Source: an uncultured Alphaproteobacteria bacterium
GTDB taxonomy: Bacteria > Pseudomonadota > Alphaproteobacteria > CAAHEQ01 > UBA3637
Direction: 5' to 3'
Assembly: GCA_944392555.1 (NCBI GenBank)
Contig: CALXWZ010000010.1
Coordinates: 1 to 51,057 of the forward strand
DNA: 51,057 nucleotides
A program made the translations under genes and the position numbers. Under the pieces are notes generated by a model that saw only the letters and a list, made by a program, of their open reading frames with translations, was not told where the DNA came from and did no database searches. The stretch's first letter is position 1, and each line of letters opens with the position of its first letter. Below, piece by piece: positions 42,521 to 49,114 of the stretch.

Positions 42521-43174
42521 CTATTCGCGTGCACCCCGTTCGTGAGCGTTTTGGGCTTGCAGTTGGATAACCCGCGGTGTTTGTGTGGAGATTTTAACGG
42601 GTGTCGGTTGTGTTGCTTGTGGGGCAGGGTGATTGACAACCGTTGTTGCCCCGCTGTTTGCCGTTCTCGGCGGATTTTTAACGTCCGGCAAAACCGTCTT
42701 TAATAAAAGATTTTGTTTATCGCTTACAACCATAGGTAAGCGTCCGTCCCACTTGCTGATAACTTCAAACTCTAATGCTTGCGGGTTTGAAGCTGCCGCA
42801 TTGGCGCGTTCTCGGATAGCATACGCTTCCGCATCGGCAACCAACTTCATGGATTCGGCTTCACCGCGCGCGGTTTCAATTTTTTGATTGGCCAATTCGC
42901 GATAACGTGCCGTATTGTATTCTTCTCTGAGTGAATCTTGACGCGCCGTTTCTTTGCGTTCAATGGATTCCGTAAAGGCATCGCTGAACGAAATGTTGGG
43001 AACGGCAAAAGATGAAACATTGATGCCGTTTTCAGCCAGTGTTTTTTTCAATTCATCTTCCATTTTGGTGATGGCTTCCGATTTTTTATTGACCAAGTCA
43101 TCGGCTTTTGTTTGGCTGGATAGGGTGTGAGGGTATAAAATTTTTGAAATAATCCGCTCGATGATTGTGATGTC
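42521..43174 (-). pseudogene. 5'-truncated prohibitin/SPFH-domain protein
   Basis: The reading frame 42521-43174 encodes the C-terminal half of a prohibitin-like protein: IERIISKILYP near its start, ENGINVSSFAVPNISFSDAF, and a long coiled coil ending AESMKLVADAEAYAIRERANAAA, then a Pro/Thr-rich tail. Family members are about 280-300 residues with an N-terminal membrane helix and SPFH domain; here the frame begins after a TAG at 43177-43175 in mid-domain, with no ATG or ribosome-binding site. A TTG start at 43096 would give 191 residues without an anchor. A relic or a gene broken by deletion is the best reading. The terminator at 42458-42487 is still intact. Confidence 0.7.
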
Positions 43175-43373
43175 CTAACATTTTCTTTTATTTGGAATAA
43201 AACTAATAGCGATAACTTTAATCGCGCTTGACAATATGCGTTAATTATACACGGTATACTGAATTTTTTGCGGGGTTAAACAATAACTGTTGACTGCCGA
43301 AAGATTGCATATTGAATAATTCCCATTACTAAAATCAACAATCGGATTGACAGCGTGCGAGCTGTTGCAACGC

Positions 43374-43916
43374 TTATTCCTTACGCGGTTTACAGCCACA
43401 GTAGGTTTGCCGATAAAGATTTTTCTCACGCCCGAGTTTTTCGGCAAATTCCAGCCCACCTTGTTTACGCCAGTTCGTCATATCATACGGCAGTTGATAT
43501 TGCTCGCTCACTTCTTGCGCAACGGCACAAACTTGATCAAAATCCTTAAATCGGGATATCCCGAATACGGAAGTAAAATGCGTAAATCCGTTTTCTTTTG
43601 CATACGCCGCCGCTCTGCTTAATCTTAATTTAAAACAAGCCGAACACCGTTTCCCTCGTTCCGGTTCATCCATCATCTTGGCACACACATTATCCCATTT
43701 TGTCGGTTCATATTCTAATTCAATAAAAGGAATTCCTTCTTCCGTGCAAACGCGCTTGTTTTCATCACACCGTCGACGATACTCTGCTTCGGGACGAATG
43801 TTTGGATTATAAAATAACACACTGAAATAAACCCCAGCTTCTTTTAATCGGCGGATGACACCTACCGAACACGGAGCGCAACAGGAAACAAGCAACAATT
43901 TTTTTTCTTCCGTCAT
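43374..43916 (-). CDS. queH: epoxyqueuosine reductase QueH
   Basis: QueH performs the last step of queuosine synthesis, reducing epoxyqueuosine in tRNA, and is unrelated to QueG. The 180-residue protein shows the family cysteines: SCCAPCSVG near the N-terminus, KRCSACFKLRLSRAA in the middle and QTYCGCKPR at the end, which hold a [4Fe-4S] cluster and a second metal site. FYNPNIRPEAEY is also typical. AGAGGAATTATCAA precedes the ATG. Confidence 0.93.
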   Translation of the reverse strand: MTEEKKLLLVSCCAPCSVGVIRRLKEAGVYFSVLFYNPNIRPEAEYRRRCDENKRVCTEEGIPFIELEYEPTKWDNVCAKMMDEPERGKRCSACFKLRLSRAAAYAKENGFTHFTSVFGISRFKDFDQVCAVAQEVSEQYQLPYDMTNWRKQGGLEFAEKLGREKNLYRQTYCGCKPRKE

Positions 43917-43985
43917 TTGATAATTCCTCTTGTTAATAAAATCATAAGTGGCTTTTTTTCTCCGAAATGCGATTGATGCACCGTC

Positions 43986-46247
43986 TTACGAGCGTGTATT
44001 TTGTTTCATTTGCACGTATTTTTGTATTGTATTTTGATTGTTTTTTACCGGCGTAATGGCATTAAAATGTTTATCCAAATCCATTACCGCAATAAAGCGC
44101 ATCGGCTCGGTCATCACTACAAACGGATTCCATGGATTATTTTTATCCGTTACAACACGTTCCGGTAAATCTAAAACGGTTAAACCTTCTTTGTGACACA
44201 GAGCGTTTTGAAGAGCTAACGGTGTCTTGCCGATAATAGATTGTGTTGATCCGTCCATTCCCCATTTTTGATAATTTTGCAACAATGTTTCCGCTTGTTT
44301 TGGCGATAAGGTGGCAAACTGCGCTTGTGCCGTTGATAAAACCTCATCGGCATAATCAGGAGCATCTACCCCCGTTGCTAATACACAGGAAAATTTACGG
44401 TATCCCGATAATTGATGAACGGCTTTTAGCGTGGCATAATCTTGATCGGGTGTAGCTTTGGCAGTGGAGTTTGCATCATTTTGTGCCAAATAAAGGCAAT
44501 CTCCGCCCGTATCAATGCAAACAATGTTTTCGGCTCCGCCGGCATCCTTTATGGCTGACTCAATTTGATAAGAAAGTTGCCCGTTGCCGGAATCCAAAAC
44601 CAGATAAACGGGTGCGCCCGTTTGCGTGGGGATATTTTCCATAAAGCGCCCGTTGCCGGTCGTCTCGGGGCGTATCCGATAAACATTCGGCACAACTTCA
44701 CCGCCGTGATTTTCAACCGTGCGTTTCATGCCGATTTGTGTATTCTTATCGCCTTGTGATTGTGTTTTATCCGCACGAACGGAAATAATGCAGGCAATCG
44801 GTTTTTCTGCAATAGTGGCAACTTGCGCGGCTTGCACAACGTCTGATCCGCCCCCGATACCGATATATACACTCTTTCCGCTCGGGAGGATATTTTGAAT
44901 ATTTTGTGTGTGCGGATAGTTAGCTACTTGAATTTGTGTCGGCTCTTTAAAAAAGGCATGACCGAATGCGTGCGCTAAATCAACCGTTGTGTCAATATAT
45001 GTTTTATGCAACAACTCGGCATTTTGTAAAGACTGCTTGGCAATTTGGTTAATATCAACCGTTATCACGCCGTTTTGATGATGTTGACGAAGTGCAATCC
45101 GCGCAGATTGATACATTTCTGCCAATGCCGTAAAGGTGTGCGTGTAGGCTTCTTTTATCGCCTGTTCACGAGCGTCTGATGTTGCGTCTTGCGATAATTG
45201 AGATAAGTAAAATTTTTGTGCGTTGTTAATCAGTGCGGGTGCATAATAAAGCAAAATACCGCATTCATTTTCTTGCCCTGATATATTTAATTCGTTGATT
45301 AAAATGGCGCGCACGTTTTTCGGCAACAACGCCCATGCTTCCTGCATGGGGCTGGCGTCATCTTTTGTTAGTACCCGAGAAAGTGCTGCAATTCTGGCAA
45401 CGGCGAATCCCTCTTTTGTAGATGTATCTACGCCGATTTGCATACCCCGTAGGCGTATATAATTTTGATACGCATGAACGGAATCTGCGGTGAGGCATTG
45501 GGCCGCGTTTAAAAAGCTTTGACATGTGGCTTCCGTCATGACTAATGAGCCGTTTTGACGCACATGTCCGGCTGCTCCCGCAATATCATAAAAAGCGTGC
45601 AAAATAAATAAATCAGCAGCTTTACGGGGGAGATTGATAAAACGTTCTAAATTGGCAGGCAAATTTTCGCCTTGCACAAATTGACCTAAATTAAAGTCGG
45701 CAGATAAACCGTCTTGAATGGCTTGTTGGCTTTCTGTCGGTAAAGAAATGAAACCTGAAAACATATCTTTCCGATGAGTGAGCAAGTAGGATAAAATGGC
45801 ATCATGGTCGGCATTTGAATGGCCGGTTTCTGCCTGATAAAGTCGTGTGGCAAATTTTGTCTTCCCTAAATCGTTGCACATAATGGCGTAAATGGCTGTA
45901 TTGAAATCTGTTTCGGTTTGAATGATTTGATTTGTCCAGTCTTGAAGTCGGCGGAAAGTATCTTGACTCAATCGAACGGCAGGATTTTGACACGCCGTAA
46001 ATGCTTCATAGTTGCCCGTTAAAACATATTTTAAACATAATAACCCAACGGCAGCTCTGTTAAATTCAGCGGTGTCTTGAATTTCATCAGCGTTGAAAAT
46101 TTGGTAGGCTAGATTGCTTTCCCGCGCTTGTCCTGCCGAGGCAGACTCTAACGTATTGTCCAACATATATTTTGTTTCGGGGTAGGCTGAAACTACCGCT
46201 TTTAAAAATGAAATATCATCTAAATTTAAAATCGTTTGATGAAACAT
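43986..46247 (-). CDS. large two-part protein with DUF1152-like C-terminal domain
   Basis: A 753-residue soluble protein. The N-terminal 420 residues are mostly helical and carry CNDLGKTKFATRLYQAETGHSNADHDAILSYLL (about 127-160), which has the look of an HD-type metal site but is not assigned. The C-terminal part (about 455-720) resembles DUF1152: IGIGGGSDVVQAAQVA as a Rossmann-like start, then repeated strands (YLVLDSGNGQLSY, IVCIDTGGDCLYL). No signal peptide or membrane segment. GAAAGGAGTTGCC precedes the ATG. Function unknown; a nucleotide- or sugar-acting enzyme is possible. Two-domain proteins of this layout are uncommon in free-living bacteria, as far as I know. Confidence 0.7.
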   Translation of the reverse strand: MFHQTILNLDDISFLKAVVSAYPETKYMLDNTLESASAGQARESNLAYQIFNADEIQDTAEFNRAAVGLLCLKYVLTGNYEAFTACQNPAVRLSQDTFRRLQDWTNQIIQTETDFNTAIYAIMCNDLGKTKFATRLYQAETGHSNADHDAILSYLLTHRKDMFSGFISLPTESQQAIQDGLSADFNLGQFVQGENLPANLERFINLPRKAADLFILHAFYDIAGAAGHVRQNGSLVMTEATCQSFLNAAQCLTADSVHAYQNYIRLRGMQIGVDTSTKEGFAVARIAALSRVLTKDDASPMQEAWALLPKNVRAILINELNISGQENECGILLYYAPALINNAQKFYLSQLSQDATSDAREQAIKEAYTHTFTALAEMYQSARIALRQHHQNGVITVDINQIAKQSLQNAELLHKTYIDTTVDLAHAFGHAFFKEPTQIQVANYPHTQNIQNILPSGKSVYIGIGGGSDVVQAAQVATIAEKPIACIISVRADKTQSQGDKNTQIGMKRTVENHGGEVVPNVYRIRPETTGNGRFMENIPTQTGAPVYLVLDSGNGQLSYQIESAIKDAGGAENIVCIDTGGDCLYLAQNDANSTAKATPDQDYATLKAVHQLSGYRKFSCVLATGVDAPDYADEVLSTAQAQFATLSPKQAETLLQNYQKWGMDGSTQSIIGKTPLALQNALCHKEGLTVLDLPERVVTDKNNPWNPFVVMTEPMRFIAVMDLDKHFNAITPVKNNQNTIQKYVQMKQNTRS

Positions 46248-46322
46248 GGCAACTCCTTTCTAAACGATTTGTCCAGTATAACATAAAAAAACGGGTGTTG
46301 CAAATTAAAAAGATGCTTATTT

Positions 46323-46802
46323 TTATCGGATAAAACGGCATTTTTTGCGTGTTTTTTTGAGCCGTTCTTCCAAACGTTCGCGACGTTTCTTCTCTTGAAA
46401 ATGGTTCCATTTCAGTAGTTGAATAAGGGCGTAAAATGAGCCGTTTTGAGAACGTGTTTCCTGCCGTATGGCATTTTTTAAATATCGTTTGATAATCCGT
46501 ATCTGAGAAAGCCATTTATTCGTGTTTAAATATAAAATATGTGTGGCTTCGGTGTAAATCGGTTCTACCCATTCCTTTGTGTAAACCCCTTCTATAATCC
46601 ACGATTCATTTTGCGACAGAATATGTGTAATTAAGGTGGCACGTTCCTGTTCACTTCTTTTTTGAGAGAATGGTTTTACATTTTCCGTTTGCCAAAAAAT
46701 ATCATCTAAATTAAAAACAGGCAAACATAAACGTTTAGCCAATTTATGTGCATAAGTTGATTTTCCGCTACCGGGGCCACCCAAGATCAAAATTTTAACC
46801 AT
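46323..46802 (-). CDS. P-loop nucleoside-kinase-like protein (FlaR/adenylate-kinase-like)
   Basis: A 159-residue P-loop protein. Walker A GGPGSGKSTYAHKLA is at about 7-21, then NLDDIFWQ and WIIEGVYTKEW. The pattern is that of the small proteins often labelled DNA topology modulation protein FlaR, related to adenylate and shikimate kinases. The basic C-terminus (KKRRERLEERLKKTRKK) is unusual in length and charge. Substrate unknown. The ATG at 46802 is preferred over the TTG just upstream; no strong ribosome-binding site is visible. Confidence 0.85.
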   Translation of the reverse strand: MVKILILGGPGSGKSTYAHKLAKRLCLPVFNLDDIFWQTENVKPFSQKRSEQERATLITHILSQNESWIIEGVYTKEWVEPIYTEATHILYLNTNKWLSQIRIIKRYLKNAIRQETRSQNGSFYALIQLLKWNHFQEKKRRERLEERLKKTRKKCRFIR

Positions 46803-46905
46803 CAATATCCGCCAACTTTTGGAGTTATATACGCACCTCCATTGTAAAATATATTTATTATTATTTCAACCGTTGTGTGAAAAAATAATATAAAAGGATA
46901 ATGAA

Positions 46906-47004
46906 TTGAAACTGAATGATTTAAACTCGACAGGATTAAAAAAACAGTTACATAAAAAAAGCATTAAAGTAAAAAATCTGGCGCAGAGCAAGCAAATCGC
47001 TTGA
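46906..47004 (+). CDS. possible small basic peptide (32 residues)
   Basis: A plus-strand TTG-initiated frame with AAAGGATAATGAA before it encodes a Lys-rich peptide (start KLNDLNSTGLKKQLHKK). It lies alone between the FlaR-like gene and the rplI terminator. Start codon and small size make it uncertain; it could be chance. Confidence 0.2.
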   Translation: MKLNDLNSTGLKKQLHKKSIKVKNLAQSKQIA

Positions 47005-47048
47005 AATTTATAAATCATAAAACAAAAGCAGGGAAAATAACGCAACAA

Positions 47049-47080
47049 CAAAAAAGGATTGCATAAGAGCAATCCTTTTT
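47049..47080 (-). terminator. terminator of the rpsF-rpsR-rplI operon
   Basis: On the minus strand AAAGGATTGC-TCTTAT-GCAATCCTTT followed by a T-run, about 20 nt after the rplI stop. Confidence 0.9.
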
Positions 47081-47101
47081 CTATTTTTTGCAAGGCGCAG
47101 A

Positions 47102-47650
47102 TTATTCGGCTACCGGTGTATCGGCAACTTCTTTTTCTGCTTGCGCTGCTTTTTCGGCAGCCTTTTGTGCATCGCTTTGTTTTTTAGCGGCACGTTTGGC
47201 TTCTTCTGCCGAACGAGCAATGTTCACACGAACTGTTTGAACAACATCCGGGTGTAAAGAAATGCGCACGTCAAAAATACCTAAATTTTTGAACGGTTGA
47301 CCTAACACAACTTGATGTCTTTCAATTTTAAATCCGGCTTCACGAATGGCTTCGCAAATATCACGCATTGTGACAGAACCGTATAATTGACCCGTCTCTG
47401 CTGCTTGACGAATAATGGTTACGGCCAAATCTTGCATTTTTTCCGATAAGGCTTCGGCTTCCGCTTTTAATTTGGCATTGTAAGCTTCATATTCTTTGCG
47501 CTTTGCTTCAAAAAGAGCCATGTTGTCTTTTGTTTTGCGCAATGCTTTCTTTTGGGGCAATAAATAGTTGCGGGCATAGCCGTCTTTTACTTTAACGACA
47601 TCACCCATTTGTCCTAAACGTTCAATTCGTTCCAATAAAATAATTTCCAT
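47102..47650 (-). CDS. rplI: 50S ribosomal protein L9
   Basis: The N-terminal rRNA-binding domain with IILLERIERLGQMGDVVKVKDGYARNYL is diagnostic. A long central helix and the C-terminal domain follow. The 182-residue length exceeds the usual 150 because of an Ala/Lys/Glu-rich tail (about 152-182), as in many alphaproteobacterial L9 proteins. It is the last gene of rpsF-rpsR-rplI. Confidence 0.97.
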   Translation of the reverse strand: MEIILLERIERLGQMGDVVKVKDGYARNYLLPQKKALRKTKDNMALFEAKRKEYEAYNAKLKAEAEALSEKMQDLAVTIIRQAAETGQLYGSVTMRDICEAIREAGFKIERHQVVLGQPFKNLGIFDVRISLHPDVVQTVRVNIARSAEEAKRAAKKQSDAQKAAEKAAQAEKEVADTPVAE

Positions 47651-47665
47651 GTTTACTCCCCTTTC

Positions 47666-47896
47666 TTAATCAGCAACAAACGGCAGTAATGCGAGGAAAC
47701 GAGCGCGTTTAATCGCTTTTGAAACACTGCGTTGGTGTTTGGCACAGGTTGCGGAAACACGTGACGGAACCATCTTACCGCGTTCGGTGATGAAACGGCT
47801 CAATGTTTTGATGTCTTTGTAATCAATTTCTTTCACGCCGTCAGCACAGAACGGGCATGTTTTCTTGTGATGATAAAAACTTTTTGTTTCAGCCAT
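47666..47896 (-). CDS. rpsR: 30S ribosomal protein S18
   Basis: 76 residues with the family core [32 protein letters not shown] and the C-terminal [10 protein letters not shown]. It keeps a CPFC pair near the N-terminus plus a further Cys (SATC), a zinc-capable C+ form. Its ATG overlaps the rpsF stop by one base (TAATG). Confidence 0.98.
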   Translation of the reverse strand: MAETKSFYHHKKTCPFCADGVKEIDYKDIKTLSRFITERGKMVPSRVSATCAKHQRSVSKAIKRARFLALLPFVAD

Positions 47897-48276
47897 TATA
47901 AATCTCCTTGCGCAATTTCAACATCATATTTGTCGTCTGACTTTGCTTTGCGGGCTTTCGGTTCCATCATAACCGACGGACCTTCTTCCAACGCATCAAC
48001 TTTAACCGTCAAATAACGCAACAAATTTTCGTCCAGACGCATTAACCGTTCCATTTCAACAATGGCATCGGCCGGTGCATCAATGTTCATCAATGTGTAA
48101 TAACCTTTACGGTTTTTTTGAATTTTGTAGGCTAACGTGCGTAAGCCCCAGTTTTCACGCTTGGAAACTTTACCGCCGGCAGCTTCAACAACGGAAGCAT
48201 ATTTATCCGTTAATTCAGCTACTTTCGCCGGAGTTAAATCTTGGCGTGCAATAAATACATTTTCATAAAAAGGCAT
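47896..48276 (-). CDS. rpsF: 30S ribosomal protein S6
   Basis: 126 residues starting [16 protein letters not shown], with [21 protein letters not shown] in the middle, both typical of S6. It pairs with S18 in the 30S platform. The start at 48276 is chosen for AAAGGAGAATCTTAT; the longer frame to 48348 runs through the leader structure. The acidic end ([14 protein letters not shown]) is common in S6. Confidence 0.97.
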   Translation of the reverse strand: MPFYENVFIARQDLTPAKVAELTDKYASVVEAAGGKVSKRENWGLRTLAYKIQKNRKGYYTLMNIDAPADAIVEMERLMRLDENLLRYLTVKVDALEEGPSVMMEPKARKAKSDDKYDVEIAQGDL

Positions 48277-48302
48277 ATAAGATTCTCCTTTTGGTTTTTC
48301 TC

Positions 48303-48346
48303 GTTCCGGTCCCACACTTATTCCCCATGAATAACTGCTCCGAAAC
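48303..48346 (-). promoter_or_regulatory. candidate S6:S18 autoregulatory leader structure
   Basis: In the rpsF leader GTTTCGG (minus strand, 48346-48340) pairs with CCGGAAC (48309-48303), enclosing a hairpin TTATTC/GAATAA. rpsF leaders of many bacteria hold a conserved hairpin with an exposed CCG that binds the S6:S18 complex to repress the operon; position and the CCG fit that motif. Confidence 0.45.
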
Positions 48347-48395
48347 ATAGCCCCTGTCCGATAGCAAGAGCAAGGATTTATCGGAAATCTCTGTC

Positions 48396-48423
48396 ATTAT
48401 ACATAAATTCACAAAAAAAGCAA
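48396..48423 (-). promoter_or_regulatory. promoter of the rpsF operon
   Basis: Read on the minus strand: TTGCTT (48423-48418), 16-nt spacer, TATAAT (48401-48396). It gives a leader of about 110 nt before rpsF. Confidence 0.7.
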
Positions 48424-48481
48424 GTATTTTTTTGATTTTTTTTATCTTTTAACAAAATACATTTTTATGACAAGATTATTC

Positions 48482-48510
48482 TTGACAACTGAATGACACA
48501 ACCTTATATT
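48482..48510 (+). promoter_or_regulatory. promoter of trxA
   Basis: TTGACA (48482-48487), 17-nt spacer, TATATT (48505-48510). An alternative longer trxA start at 48493 lies inside this promoter, which argues for the start at 48559. Confidence 0.75.
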
Positions 48511-48558
48511 CCGATTGATAACACAAAACTTTATTTTCCGAGTAGGAGGAGCCAGAAA

Positions 48559-48873
48559 ATGATTCAAATTAACGATACAAATTTTAAAGCCGAAGTTTTA
48601 GATGCGCATCAACTTGTTTTAGTGGATTTTTTTGCAACCTGGTGCGGACCTTGCCGTCAAATGTTACCGATTATGGAAGAATTGTCTGCGGAAATGGGAG
48701 ATAAAATCAAAATCGTTAAAATGGATGTGGATGAATCGCAAAAAACGCCTGAAATGTTTAACATTCAAAGTATTCCGACATTGATTATGTTTAAAGACGG
48801 CGAGTTGTTAGATAAACGGTTGGGCGCACAATCTAAATCCGAAATGGTTAAATGGATTAACAGCCATTTATAA
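48559..48873 (+). CDS. trxA: thioredoxin
   Basis: A small cytosolic disulfide reductase of 104 residues with the active site WCGPC (about 29-33), the cis-Pro loop SIPTLIMFKDGE and the C-terminal helix. Family length is about 105-110. AGGAGG precedes the ATG at 48559. Thioredoxin can reduce many targets; class III reductases normally use formate instead, so no direct link to nrdD is implied. Confidence 0.96.
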   Translation: MIQINDTNFKAEVLDAHQLVLVDFFATWCGPCRQMLPIMEELSAEMGDKIKIVKMDVDESQKTPEMFNIQSIPTLIMFKDGELLDKRLGAQSKSEMVKWINSHL

Positions 48874-48897
48874 GCCTGTTTAATCTTTATTTACAAA

Positions 48898-48936
48898 ACT
48901 AAAAAGGGATTCCTGATGAGGAGTCCTTTTTTAGTT
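48898..48936 (+). terminator. terminator of trxA
   Basis: ACTAAAAAGG pairs with CCTTTTTTAGT with a further internal pairing CCT...AGG; a T-rich tail follows. It can work in both directions. Confidence 0.8.
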
Positions 48937-49114
48937 TGAAAATCAAAATAATTGCTGTGAAAAATATGAGTTAGTAATACCGTGTTCATACGATTATCAT
49001 TTGCGCGATATTGATAGAGATTCTTTAAAAAAAATTAAAATCACTTTATTTTTTTTAAAATAAGATGTATTATATAGCTATTAGTGTGTAGTATTGCAAT
49101 AGAAGGAGACGTAT

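Noticed and set aside
48493..48558. Longer thioredoxin with a 22-residue N-terminal extension
   Set aside because: The upstream codons overlap the trxA promoter (TTGACA-N17-TATATT), and a good ribosome-binding site precedes 48559.
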